Source: Candidatus Woesearchaeota archaeon
GTDB lineage: Archaea > Nanobdellota > Nanobdellia > Woesearchaeales > ARS49
Assembly: GCA_016203345.1 (NCBI GenBank)
Contig: JACQMZ010000070.1
Coordinates: 1-19,136, forward strand
DNA: 19,136 nucleotides
Reading direction: 5' to 3'
Part shown: positions 1 through 7,868 of the stretch, one piece after another
Position numbering within the stretch: position 1 is the stretch's first letter
Layout: each line of letters begins with the position of its first letter
Position numbers and translations under genes: made by a program
The notes under the pieces: generated by a model
Databases searched by the model: none
Told to the model about the DNA's origin: nothing
The model's input: only the letters and a program-made list of their open reading frames with translations

Positions 1-72
1 ATCGATGACCGACAACAGAATCTCACATCTTTTGTAGCAGCGCGTGATACGGCAATGCCCGCAAGGGCTTGA
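1..72 (+). CDS. Possible C-terminal tail of a gene cut by the window edge
   Basis: Frame 1 is open from the first base to a TGA at 70-72 and gives 23 residues ending in TAMPARA. It is followed after about 30 nt by a GC-rich hairpin (104-128) that could end transcription on this strand. The fragment is too short to name. The reading frame may be chance, since part of the same DNA (37-85) can also fold into a nested hairpin. Confidence is low. Confidence 0.25.
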   Translation: MDDRQQNLTSFVAARDTAMPARA

Positions 73-103
73 CGAGAAGCGCTGCGTAAGGTTGCTGGGG
101 ATT

Positions 104-128
104 ATAAGGGGCCGCTGGAGCCCCTTAT
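104..128. terminator. Hairpin terminator between convergent units
   Basis: A perfect 9-bp inverted repeat, ATAAGGGGC (104-112) and GCCCCTTAT (120-128), encloses a 7-nt loop. It lies 12 nt beyond the nth stop codon (minus strand) and beyond the possible plus-strand gene tail. A short T run follows it on the plus strand. Its symmetry and position suit a bidirectional terminator, although archaeal termination relies more on T tracts than on hairpins. Confidence 0.5.
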
Positions 129-140
129 TTCATCATGATG

Positions 141-791
141 CTATCGTCGTCTTGCAACGCCTATTCGCCTGCAATTATTGTAAACAGGGCATCGCGAGCA
201 GAAGGGCGATACAGGAACACAAATGGTTTTTCCGTGGCTGACAAAAGTTTCATTGATCGCTTGCCAGTGTTTGCGGGGCACAAGGTTCAGCAGTTTCTGC
301 TCAGTATCTTCTGGTTGTTTCGTTCGCACCCATCCTAACCGGTTTGAGATGCGGTGAACGTGGATGTCCACCGGAATCGCGTCCTGCTTGAACGCATACA
401 CGAGGACGCAATTTGCTACTTTTCGGCCCACGCCTGGAAACAACGTCAGCTGTTCGAGGGTATTCGGCACTTTGCCATGGAAGTCGTGCTCCACCATTTT
501 TGCTGTTTCAACAATGTTTTTTGATTTCACGTTGAAAAACCCGATGCGGCGGATAATGTCGATAACGTTTTTTTGTTTCGCGCGTGCGAGCGTGCCGGCG
601 GTTGGGTACTTTTTGAACAGTTCTTCAGAGATGACTTCCGTGACTTCATCTTTTGCGCGCGCGCTGAGAATAGTCGAGATCAACACGCGAAACGGGTCGT
701 ACTTTGTGCTCAGTCGCCCGAGCATCGTGTTGGTGCCTTGAGTCTTGAGCAAAATACTCAAGACTGTGTCTATTTCGCTGTGCGAGACCAT
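141..791 (-). CDS. nth: Endonuclease III (DNA glycosylase/AP lyase)
   Basis: This is a 216-residue protein of the HhH-GPD base-excision repair family, which removes oxidised pyrimidines and nicks the abasic site. The helix-hairpin-helix LFPGVGRKVANCVL (about 117-130) carries the catalytic lysine K124. The catalytic aspartate is D142 in PVDIHVHR. The C-terminus has the exact [4Fe-4S] spacing C-x6-C-x2-C-x5-C (C191, C198, C201, C207). Length matches E. coli Nth (211). The LSARAKDE segment is the archaeal form of the LSAQ-x-TD region. It lies downstream of aceA, but a TATA-like element (814-822) about 27 nt before the ATG suggests its own leaderless promoter. Confidence 0.95.
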   Translation of the reverse strand: MVSHSEIDTVLSILLKTQGTNTMLGRLSTKYDPFRVLISTILSARAKDEVTEVISEELFKKYPTAGTLARAKQKNVIDIIRRIGFFNVKSKNIVETAKMVEHDFHGKVPNTLEQLTLFPGVGRKVANCVLVYAFKQDAIPVDIHVHRISNRLGWVRTKQPEDTEQKLLNLVPRKHWQAINETFVSHGKTICVPVSPFCSRCPVYNNCRRIGVARRR

Positions 792-813
792 GCCTGCGTA
801 TGTAATTCAGCAG

Positions 814-822
814 TTAAAAAAT
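814..822 (-). promoter_or_regulatory. TATA-like element of nth
   Basis: The minus strand reads ATTTTTTAA, centred about 27 nt upstream of the nth ATG at 791. At archaeal TATA-to-start spacing this gives a leaderless mRNA. No Shine-Dalgarno sequence is seen in front of the ATG, which agrees. Confidence 0.5.
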
Positions 823-843
823 GTATGGGCAAAGCTGTCCGAT

Positions 844-1941
844 CTAGCTCTGCCCTTTGTACCCTTGTGACTTTTCGAAGCGCTGTACTGCAGCTTCTCC
901 GCCTAATTCTTTTTCCAGTTGTTGCCAGGGAAGAACATTGGTCATGCGTTGGCAGTCGCCGACTGGGTGGTTGCGTTGTCGTTCGTGGAGCCGCCAGAGT
1001 GCTTCCGCGCCATTGCCTGCCATGTCGTCAAACGTGTCGTATGACGCTTCCATGTCCGCGCGTGCTTGTAGGATGGTGTGCCACATGACGCTGAATCCAG
1101 ACTTGTGAAGGTCTGCGTACGCTGGCGGTGCGCGATTGTACTTCGTGCGATAATATCCTGTCCAGTCTTTGTTTGGCGAGTAGTTGATGCCCAGTATCAT
1201 GTCTGGGTCGTGCTTGTGCATGGCGTCGACCCATTTTTCTATGACGATAGGGTCCATCATGGCGTCTGCCCAGAGAACTGCTGGCCGCAATCCTTGATAG
1301 TCTGTGTCCATGTATCTTTTGCCCCGCTCGATGGCGTTTTCCAGCCCGCCGTTTGATGCGGTGAGCGCGTCTGTGCGGGCCATGAGTCTCATGGATGTTC
1401 CGATGGCTTTGGAGACTCTGAGCCACGATTTGATCTTGGCAACCATGTCTTCAGGGGTTTCACACTCTTTGCCTCCATGATTTCCGCACCGGCGAACGCC
1501 TCGCTGGTCTTCCAAGTGTGCAAGGGCGACTCCCATTTCGTGGTACGCTTCAACAGTCTGTGTGAGGGTGACGTAGTTTCCAAATCCTGTTTCTGCGTCA
1601 AGGATGACCGGGAGAGGATGGGCAGAACGGATGATGTGTGTTGCGATTGTCTTGAAAGTAGTCCGGTCATGGAAGCCGTTGTCAGGAAGTGCCCAGAGCA
1701 TGCCACTGATAGCCCATCCGGATCCGTACACGGCGTTAAACGTGCAGGCTTTGCCAGTCGCGCGGCGTTGCACATAAATTTGCTTTGCGATTTGGGCGCC
1801 CATCGCGTCATAGACACCTGGTGCTACGATGAGTTTTTCCTTTGCCAACAATTCCATAAATACATCGCCTGGTCGTTCATGGCGTTGCCTGAAAAGCTCG
1901 CCGTCCAATTCATCACCTTGCGTTGCTTTTTTTGTTTCCAT
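844..1941 (-). CDS. aceA: Isocitrate lyase (ICL/PEP mutase superfamily)
   Basis: A 365-residue enzyme that would cleave isocitrate to glyoxylate and succinate. Superfamily features are LDAETGFG (114-121, metal-binding acidic residues), HLEDQ (142-146) and the cysteine motif RRCGNHGGK (150-158). NYSPNKDW (253-260) matches the NCSPSFNW element of ICLs. It is shorter than bacterial ICL (about 430). The usual KKCGH is changed to RRCGNH, with one residue between G and H, so 2-methylisocitrate lyase or another member is possible. The neighbouring malate synthase, 15 nt upstream in the same operon, argues for ICL. The start has a GAGGTG ribosome-binding site about 8 nt before the ATG. Confidence 0.85.
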   Translation of the reverse strand: METKKATQGDELDGELFRQRHERPGDVFMELLAKEKLIVAPGVYDAMGAQIAKQIYVQRRATGKACTFNAVYGSGWAISGMLWALPDNGFHDRTTFKTIATHIIRSAHPLPVILDAETGFGNYVTLTQTVEAYHEMGVALAHLEDQRGVRRCGNHGGKECETPEDMVAKIKSWLRVSKAIGTSMRLMARTDALTASNGGLENAIERGKRYMDTDYQGLRPAVLWADAMMDPIVIEKWVDAMHKHDPDMILGINYSPNKDWTGYYRTKYNRAPPAYADLHKSGFSVMWHTILQARADMEASYDTFDDMAGNGAEALWRLHERQRNHPVGDCQRMTNVLPWQQLEKELGGEAAVQRFEKSQGYKGQS

Positions 1942-1956
1942 TCTCGTGCACCTCTT

Positions 1957-3546
1957 TCACAAATGTTCATATGATGGAATTGTGAGGAATTCTTCGAATG
2001 TGTCTTGGGTTGTTAAGCGGAGGAAGAGTTCTGTTGCGAGGGGGAATTTGCCGTCTGCAAACCGCGTGCTGCCGATCTCTTTCTCGATCACCCGCAATTC
2101 TTCGCTTGCGATCTGAGTGATGAGTTCTTTGGTGACGTTTTTTCCATTGGACAATCTTACGCCGTGGCGTCTCATTTGGTATGCTTGCGACCTTGAAATT
2201 TCCGCCGTGGCAGCATCTTCCATGACGTGGTAGAGCGGCACGCATCCTTGTCCGCGAAGAAGCGCCTCAGTATATTGAATGCCTACCCGTGTATTGTATC
2301 GCACGCCATGTTCTGTTCTGTTGCCTTGAGGCACTTTCAAGAGATCTGCCGCTGTAACGTGCACGTCTTGGCGGGCAACGTGCTGTTGGTGTTGAGCACC
2401 CATGTTTTTGTCGAATATTTCTCGTGCAATAGGGACAAGTCCGGGATGTGCGACCCATGTGCCGTCATGTCCTGCGAGGACTTCGCGGAGTTTGTCTGCG
2501 CGAACTTTATCCATCGCTGCTTCGTTTGCTGCAGGATCGTTCTTGATGGGTATTTGTGCTGCCATGCCTCCCATGGCGTGCGCTCCTCGCTGGTGGCAGG
2601 TTTGTACGAGGAGGTCGACGTATGATTTCAGGAAGTGTGTGGTCATCGTGACTTCAGCTCGGTCAGGGAGGACAAACTCTGGATGGTTGCGGAATTTTTT
2701 GATAAAGCTGAAAATGTAGTCCCATCTGCCGCAGTTGAGGCCGGTGGCGTGGTGGCGCAATTCGTAGAGGATTTCGTGCATTTCAAATGCTGCTGTGATG
2801 GTTTCAATAAGCGGCGTGGCTTTGATGCTGCCATATGGTATGCCGAGTTCGTTTTCTGAATAACTGAAAACGTCGTTCCACCAGCGGGCTTCGCGGTGGT
2901 TTTCCATTTTTGGGATGTAAGCGTATGGTCCAGTGCCTTTATGCAGCAGGGTTCGGGCGTTGTGGTACAGGAATAGTCCAAGGTCAAACAAGGAGGCAGG
3001 AGTCGGTTTGCCATCCACGTGTATGTGTTTTTCTGGCAGGTGCAGCCCGCGTGGCCGCATCATGAGCACAGCGGTTTGTTCGTTAAGCGTGTAGGTTTTG
3101 CCAGGTGTCTGGCACGTAATTGTTTTGTTGACAGAGTCTCTGATGTTGAGTTGTCCATCGAGCGTGCCTGTCCATGTGGGTGCGTGAGAGTCTTCCAGGT
3201 CTGCCATGTACACGTTCGCGCCGCTGTTGAGTCCGTTGATGACCATTTTGCGGTCGCTCGCCGGTCCGGTGATTTCGACGCGTCTGTCCAGCAGGTCTTT
3301 GGGTGTGGGGAATACTGTCCAGGGGGTTGAGCGGATCTGACTGGTTTCTGGCAGAAAATCCGGGAAGTGGCCTGCATCAAATTCAGCTTGTCTGCGGATT
3401 CGCGCTTCGAGAAGATAGTTTCTTTCATCAGCAAATTCGTGCACTAAGTCTCTGACAAAACACAGGGCGCCTTCAGTCAACATCGCTTTGTGATGGTCAG
3501 CGACAGCGGCGTTTACTTCGATGCCGTTGGTGTTGTACGTTTTCAC
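1957..3546 (-). CDS. aceB: Malate synthase A
   Basis: It condenses glyoxylate with acetyl-CoA to malate, the second step of the glyoxylate bypass. The sequence aligns by eye with E. coli AceB along its whole length. The GTG start at 3546 gives 529 residues against 533 in E. coli. With it the catalytic arginine of RPRGLHLPEKH is R166, the family signature GLNCGRWDYIF is at 269-279, and the catalytic aspartate of MEDAATAEISR is D444 (E. coli D447). C435 corresponds to C438. The frame stays open to an ATG at 3681, but that start overlaps the upstream gene and adds residues unlike the family. It is followed after 15 nt by aceA. The promoter contains a long-spaced inverted repeat. Confidence 0.95.
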   Translation of the reverse strand: MKTYNTNGIEVNAAVADHHKAMLTEGALCFVRDLVHEFADERNYLLEARIRRQAEFDAGHFPDFLPETSQIRSTPWTVFPTPKDLLDRRVEITGPASDRKMVINGLNSGANVYMADLEDSHAPTWTGTLDGQLNIRDSVNKTITCQTPGKTYTLNEQTAVLMMRPRGLHLPEKHIHVDGKPTPASLFDLGLFLYHNARTLLHKGTGPYAYIPKMENHREARWWNDVFSYSENELGIPYGSIKATPLIETITAAFEMHEILYELRHHATGLNCGRWDYIFSFIKKFRNHPEFVLPDRAEVTMTTHFLKSYVDLLVQTCHQRGAHAMGGMAAQIPIKNDPAANEAAMDKVRADKLREVLAGHDGTWVAHPGLVPIAREIFDKNMGAQHQQHVARQDVHVTAADLLKVPQGNRTEHGVRYNTRVGIQYTEALLRGQGCVPLYHVMEDAATAEISRSQAYQMRRHGVRLSNGKNVTKELITQIASEELRVIEKEIGSTRFADGKFPLATELFLRLTTQDTFEEFLTIPSYEHL

Positions 3547-3559
3547 ACTACAGGGATTT

Positions 3560-3610
3560 GTGCAACAAGTTATTATGATTGTCTTGGATTTTATGACACG
3601 TTTGTTGCAC
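3560..3610 (-). promoter_or_regulatory. aceBA promoter with inverted-repeat operator
   Basis: A perfect 9-bp inverted repeat, GTGCAACAA (3560-3568) and TTGTTGCAC (3602-3610), brackets two TATA-like elements read on the minus strand: CATAATAA (3570-3577) and TCATAAAA (3589-3596). The first is about 27 nt before the GTG at 3546, the leaderless distance; the second would give a leader of about 20 nt. One half-site lies between TATA and start, the other upstream, as expected for a repressor that covers or loops the promoter. Confidence 0.5.
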
Positions 3611-3626
3611 GCATTGGAAGAATTTG

Positions 3627-4211
3627 TTATGTTTGTTTCACTTTCTTCTTGACCGGCACGTGGATCCAGCTGGAGTCCCACGTGTCGCTCATTCTTCCAT
3701 TCTTAATGTTAAAGAGAGGAAGGTAATTGTGGTGTAGCCGCAGCGGGTGGATTATTTTGGTGGTGAAAATTTCCGCGATGCAGTCGTCGCCGTGGCGTGC
3801 GCGGATGCCTTTGACCACTTTGCCATGGAAGAGCTCCACGAGTTCGGCAGAGGAGTCTGCTTCGAGAATCATGGTAAGCGCAAAGTGGCCGTCTTTTTCG
3901 CCAATGTACGAATCGACATGGTAGCGTGCATTGTCTGAACGAAAAGTGGTGTTCGTTTTTGCCTTGTCCAGATAGTTTTTGATCGTGATGCCTTCTTTGA
4001 ATTTAAGGATGTAGAGTTGTCGTACTTTGTTCCATCCGCTGGAAACGTATGCGAAGTAGGAGAGGATGCCTTCTTCCTCGAGCTTCTTCCGTTTGCGGTT
4101 GACTGTAGTAACAGGTATGTTGGTTTGTTTTGCAAGTTGGTTGTCAGAGAGTCTGGGGTTGCGAATCAGTTCCTTGAGTATGGATTCTTCGTGAGCGTCA
4201 ACAACACGCAT
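3627..4211 (-). CDS. Winged helix-turn-helix transcriptional regulator (Lrp/AsnC- or MarR-like)
   Basis: A 194-residue protein. Its N-terminal 55 residues (EESILKELIRNPRLSDNQLAKQ, then IPVTTVNRKRKKLEEEGIL) form a winged helix of the Lrp/AsnC kind. The longer C-terminal half, about 130 residues, is not a recognisable RAM domain and may sense a ligand. The ATG at 4211 was chosen because TATTTAAA (4234-4241) lies about 26 nt upstream and the longer frame would overlap the glycosylase gene. The gene precedes aceBA, whose promoter contains an inverted repeat, so it is a candidate regulator of the bypass. That role is inferred from position only. Confidence 0.75.
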   Translation of the reverse strand: MRVVDAHEESILKELIRNPRLSDNQLAKQTNIPVTTVNRKRKKLEEEGILSYFAYVSSGWNKVRQLYILKFKEGITIKNYLDKAKTNTTFRSDNARYHVDSYIGEKDGHFALTMILEADSSAELVELFHGKVVKGIRARHGDDCIAEIFTTKIIHPLRLHHNYLPLFNIKNGRMSDTWDSSWIHVPVKKKVKQT

Positions 4212-4233
4212 GGCCGGAAATGTGACGGGGGGA

Positions 4234-4241
4234 TATTTAAA
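4234..4241 (-). promoter_or_regulatory. TATA box of the winged-helix regulator
   Basis: The minus strand reads TTTAAATA, centred 26 nt before the ATG at 4211, which predicts a leaderless transcript. The box overlaps the stop codon of the upstream glycosylase gene (4237-4239). Confidence 0.6.
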
Positions 4242-5052
4242 ATGTGTGTGTGGATTTATGCATCCGCGCCCAATGGTAGAGATATTGCTGGGCGTATCCT
4301 GCATGCGCGCCCCATTTGTTTTTGCCGAAAGCAACGAGGTCTTTAGGTTGCTTTTTTTTGTGAGGGAAATACTGTTCTGTCAGCACCCGTTCCATCCATA
4401 CATCGACTGGGAATGCTTCGGTGAAGCCGAGCGAGAATAAGAGGATGCAGTCTGCAACTTTTTCACCAATGCCTGGCAATTCCATCAATCTTTCCCTTGC
4501 TCGTTCGTAAGGGAGGGTTCGCAGTTTAGCAAACCATTTGTCTGACACTGTGTCGTTGACGGCAAGGATATATTTGGCGCGAAAGCCGACGGCGCACGCT
4601 TTAAGCTTGACTGCATCAGTGATAGCGCCGGGTGGTGGGAACGTGTGGAATGTTTTGCCTTTGAACACGACTGGCGTTCCGAAGAGTGTCGCAATGCATT
4701 CCATGTTGTGCTTGATTTTTTTGATGTTGGACAGTTGGGAGCAAAGAAATCCTATGGTGCATTCCCACGGGTCCTGTCGGATGAGCCTGAGTCCGGCATA
4801 CGTGCGAATGGCGCGGGCAAGAACTGGGTCTTGAGACAATTCGCGTGTGATCCGCGCATAATCCTCATCCAACCCAAAAAAATGCCGGACAAAGCGCGCA
4901 GATGCTCCTTCAAATAAGAGCTCGTCCTGTGTTTGCTTGACGTAAAACACTTTGTCGCGCGTCACAATGTAATACCATTCATCCTGCTCGTGATACCGAA
5001 AGAACTGGCCAGAGTCAAGAGTGTGCTTGAGGGAAAATCCAAGGCAGTGCAT
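4237..5052 (-). CDS. ogg: 8-oxoguanine DNA glycosylase, OGG1 type
   Basis: A 271-residue base-excision repair enzyme for 8-oxoguanine. The N-terminal DSGQFFRY (13-20) matches the GQSFRW element of OGG1. RQDPWECTIGFLCSQLSNIKKI matches the central RQDP-ECLFSFICSSNNNI region. The helix-hairpin-helix LPGIGEKVADCILL carries catalytic K198, and PVDVWMERV carries catalytic D217. There is no iron-sulfur cluster, as expected for OGG1. The ATG at 5052 is preferred over a GTG at 5058 because TTTAAAA (5074-5080) is centred 25 nt upstream. With nth in the same window, two HhH-GPD repair enzymes lie on the same strand. Confidence 0.92.
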   Translation of the reverse strand: MHCLGFSLKHTLDSGQFFRYHEQDEWYYIVTRDKVFYVKQTQDELLFEGASARFVRHFFGLDEDYARITRELSQDPVLARAIRTYAGLRLIRQDPWECTIGFLCSQLSNIKKIKHNMECIATLFGTPVVFKGKTFHTFPPPGAITDAVKLKACAVGFRAKYILAVNDTVSDKWFAKLRTLPYERARERLMELPGIGEKVADCILLFSLGFTEAFPVDVWMERVLTEQYFPHKKKQPKDLVAFGKNKWGAHAGYAQQYLYHWARMHKSTHTF

Positions 5053-5073
5053 GATCACAGGGTAATGTGCTTG

Positions 5074-5080
5074 TTTAAAA
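5074..5080 (-). promoter_or_regulatory. TATA box of ogg
   Basis: TTTTAAA on the minus strand is centred 25 nt before the ATG at 5052 and gives a leaderless start. It sits 13 nt from hairpin repeat 1, within the divergent ogg/S-layer intergenic region. Confidence 0.6.
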
Positions 5081-5092
5081 GAGTGGCGTTGT

Positions 5093-5139
5093 GAATTTTC
5101 TTGAATGAGCGAGCATCAGCGAGCGAATTCAGAAAATTC
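5093..5139. repeat. Covarying hairpin repeat, copy 1
   Basis: Outer arms GAATTTTCT (5093-5101) and AGAAAATTC (5131-5139) pair perfectly over 9 bp. Inside, GAAT (5103-5106) pairs with ATTC (5127-5130) after a one-base bulge. The centre has two direct GCGAGC copies separated by ATCA. This copy lies between the divergent ogg and S-layer promoters, so it is not placed to terminate either gene. Confidence 0.75.
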
Positions 5140-5145
5140 GTAATC

Positions 5146-5153
5146 TATATATA
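5146..5153 (+). promoter_or_regulatory. TATA box of the S-layer-like gene
   Basis: TATATATA is centred about 25 nt before the GTG at 5174 and 31 nt before the ATG at 5180. The GTG would be leaderless. No Shine-Dalgarno sequence is visible. Confidence 0.65.
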
Positions 5154-5173
5154 GCTAAATACTCATCGGAATA

Positions 5174-7738
5174 GTGAAAATGGGGTGTAAATCAGTGCTT
5201 GGTGTGCTTGTGTTGTTACTTTTGACTCCCTTTGCAGCTGCCCGCACGCTGAACACGTATCCTGTTCCGTTTGTGAAGGATGGCCAGCTTGCGGATGATT
5301 TGGTGATCGTGGTTGGTGATCAGGCATTGGCGTCTGATGTGGCGTCTGCGAATGATGTGGCGAATCAGTTGTATCAGGCGGCTGTTGCGCAACAGCAAGC
5401 TCGTCCTGCAGTGGAAGCCACCCGTCCGCTTCTGCCGCCCAGTCCGCCGCCTGCTCCTCGTTTTTCTGGAGGCCAGAGTGTGCAGGTTGGGAGTACGTCT
5501 GATTTGTTGGAGCTCAATGAGCCTTTGGGTGATGTGCGGGAGTCTTTTACAGTGAAGGATTTGGATATTCTGAAGGGAGGGGAAATTTTGACTGACAAGG
5601 GCCGTACGAGGTATAACCAGTTTATTCGTTTTTCGTCAGACAAGGGAAAGGTGATTTTTGGCGAGGACGAGAAGGATGTTGTTGGTGATTTCTTGTTTTG
5701 GGACGATAACGATCATTTGTTTACGTGGGAGTTGGAGTTCGAGCAGGGGTTGGAAAGCAAGCTCGTGAATGGGCGCCTTCAGGATCTGGAAGACGAGGAT
5801 ATTTATGTGGCTGGCGCGCCGTACGTGATTGCTGATGCTGAATTTCAGGAAAGCACTGGAAGGTTGAAGTTGACGCTTCTTGGCGGCGCGATTTCCAGTT
5901 TCTTGGGAGATAACGAGAAGGAGATTTTCACAATTGATGGCAAGGATCATACGGTGGAAGTGGTGGTCATTTCTGAGGTGGCAAATCAGGGTGCAGGGTC
6001 TGTGAAGTTTAAGGTGGATGGCGAATTTACTAAGGAGCTTGGCAGGGGCGAAACGGCAGTCTTGAGCAGTGGCTTGCAGATTGGCGTCAGTGGTATTAGC
6101 GCGACTGCGAAGGTGGGCCAGAAGAGCATTGTCCAGTTTTACATTGGGGCGCAGAAATTGGAGTTTGAGGACAGGAACGCGCTGGACAACAATCCAAGCA
6201 CGGCGTCTGTGAGGGTGAATGGGAATATCGTTCAGGATGCTGACTTGAAAATCAATGCAGTGGTGAAAGTGGCTGGCCAGCAGGTTACGGTGAGCAGGAT
6301 CACGTATCGTCTGTTCGCGGATGCTGTTCTGGGTGATATTTTCATTCCGCCAGGTGGCGGGTTGCGTAAGCAATTGCGCCAGCCAAGTGGCATGTTGTCG
6401 CCTGCGTGGGATGTCGTGTATGAGGGTTTGCAGAAGGTGGGTACGACTCGTATTGAGCTTGATCCGTCAGGGGATGATGATTATCAGTTAACGTTTACTA
6501 ATCAAGAGGGGATCAGGTATGAAATGCCGTTGGTGAGCAATGAAGATGCTGATGGCAAGTTGAAGTATGGAGATAAAGATGATGATTTGTGGTTTGTAGA
6601 GGCAAACAGCGATACGGTTTTTTTCGGCACGCGTGGTGATTTTTTCGTGTTGTCCAATTGTGCGACAACTGACAACACGTGTTTCACGCATGTGGTGCAG
6701 TACAGCAGTGCTGATGTGGGTTCTGCGGGCGCAGGTACCATTACCCTTGGCTTTGATGATTTGGGTACAGGCAGGCGGGATGTGACGATGTCCAACAGTT
6801 CAGGAAAGTTTGCAGGCGAACTTATTGTGGGTGGGGTCAGCTACAAAGTATTTGGTGACTCGGTGTTCAATCAAGGCAGTGCTCCAAACATTTCTGTTGA
6901 TCTCAATGGGGATGGAAGCGTGAATGGCAAGGAGGCATTAATTGGGGTGCAGGGTGAAGGGTTGATTGATCTGGGAAGTTCAAACACGAATGCGCCCAAT
7001 ACAGAAGGCGCCCAGGCAGTTATAGATGGCAACGCGGTTGTATCGCTTACCACATTGCGTCAGGAGTTTGACGAAGCTACGACTGATGAGACTATCGCAA
7101 TCACGATTGAGCCGCGCGCAAATAACAGGATTGGCATGACGACGGTTGCGGCAACGGCAGGCACGTTGTTTGGCTTGTTCCGCACGCGTGAGCGTAATCA
7201 GGAGCTTGGCATGAGCAAGTACGGAATCTTGTTTGATTTTACAAATCCTGGCGGCACTGAGTCTGCAGAAAAGCTTCGCATAGAGTATCCTCTTACCCAG
7301 CGTGGCGGTGATGTAAAAATTACTGTTGCATCTATTGTTCAGCCTGAAGTGTCTGCGCCAAGGCCTCTGCCATCTCCCGCGCCAGTGGCGCAGCCAAGTG
7401 TTCCGCCTGTGCTTCCACGCGTCAAACTGGCGAGTGAGGTGGGAGACATCACTCAGAATAATGCGATCGTGGTTGGCGGTCCGTGCGCGAATGCTCATGC
7501 CGCCCGCTTGTACGGTAATCCAGTGCCGTGCTGGGAATCAATCCCTCTTGGCGTTGGCGTGATAAGAACTGTTGAGCACCCGAACGGTAAGAGCGCGTTG
7601 ATTATTGCAGGACGCGAGGCGCTCGATACGCGCAGAGCCTCTTTGGCAGTAACGAAAGGGTATCTGGCTGGCGTGCCTTCAGAGCGTGCAGAAGTGCGCG
7701 GGCAGGATGCTGCGGATATTAACATTAAAGTGGTTTAA
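5174..7738 (+). CDS. S-layer-like secreted protein with calcium-loop motif
   Basis: An 854-residue exported protein. Residues 1-23 form a signal peptide with a leucine core and an AAA cleavage region. The N-terminal part (24-75, TYPVPFV then DDLVIVVGDQALASDV) and the C-terminal part (750-822, KLASEVGDI, NAIVVGGPCAN, SALIIAGREALDTRRA) resemble the split S-layer N/C domains of methanococcal and DPANN S-layer proteins. Proline-rich linkers (86-95, 729-748) flank a beta-rich central region. A 12-residue EF-hand/dockerin-type loop, DLNGDGSVNGKE (576-587), should bind calcium. C496/C503 and C771/C786 could form disulphides. There is no C-terminal membrane anchor. It could also be an abundant surface adhesin. 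Confidence 0.8.
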   Translation: MKMGCKSVLGVLVLLLLTPFAAARTLNTYPVPFVKDGQLADDLVIVVGDQALASDVASANDVANQLYQAAVAQQQARPAVEATRPLLPPSPPPAPRFSGGQSVQVGSTSDLLELNEPLGDVRESFTVKDLDILKGGEILTDKGRTRYNQFIRFSSDKGKVIFGEDEKDVVGDFLFWDDNDHLFTWELEFEQGLESKLVNGRLQDLEDEDIYVAGAPYVIADAEFQESTGRLKLTLLGGAISSFLGDNEKEIFTIDGKDHTVEVVVISEVANQGAGSVKFKVDGEFTKELGRGETAVLSSGLQIGVSGISATAKVGQKSIVQFYIGAQKLEFEDRNALDNNPSTASVRVNGNIVQDADLKINAVVKVAGQQVTVSRITYRLFADAVLGDIFIPPGGGLRKQLRQPSGMLSPAWDVVYEGLQKVGTTRIELDPSGDDDYQLTFTNQEGIRYEMPLVSNEDADGKLKYGDKDDDLWFVEANSDTVFFGTRGDFFVLSNCATTDNTCFTHVVQYSSADVGSAGAGTITLGFDDLGTGRRDVTMSNSSGKFAGELIVGGVSYKVFGDSVFNQGSAPNISVDLNGDGSVNGKEALIGVQGEGLIDLGSSNTNAPNTEGAQAVIDGNAVVSLTTLRQEFDEATTDETIAITIEPRANNRIGMTTVAATAGTLFGLFRTRERNQELGMSKYGILFDFTNPGGTESAEKLRIEYPLTQRGGDVKITVASIVQPEVSAPRPLPSPAPVAQPSVPPVLPRVKLASEVGDITQNNAIVVGGPCANAHAARLYGNPVPCWESIPLGVGVIRTVEHPNGKSALIIAGREALDTRRASLAVTKGYLAGVPSERAEVRGQDAADINIKVV

Positions 7739-7740
7739 TT

Positions 7741-7758
7741 CTTAAAGGATCTTTTAAG
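7741..7758 (+). terminator. Possible terminator of the S-layer-like gene
   Basis: A small inverted repeat, CTTAAA and TTTAAG, starts 2 nt after the stop codon, with T-rich DNA around it. It is weak; the T-rich stretch may matter more than the hairpin. Confidence 0.35.
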
Positions 7759-7868
7759 GATTTTCAATAGTCAAAATTAGTTTTGAGGGATTGATGATTG
7801 TTTTAGTCTGAGCCAAAAGTTGCATGCCTATTAAGGCAAAATCTGAAGACCAAACAGATAGTGTCCTT

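Noticed and set aside
3547..3681. Extended N-terminus of malate synthase from an ATG at 3681
   Set aside because: The extra 45 residues overlap the upstream regulator gene, cover the promoter and its inverted repeat, and have no counterpart in AceB; GTG at 3546 gives the family length.
5636..6373. Minus-strand frame opposite the S-layer-like gene
   Set aside because: Shadow frame without a promoter or recognisable motif, opposite a strong coding sequence.
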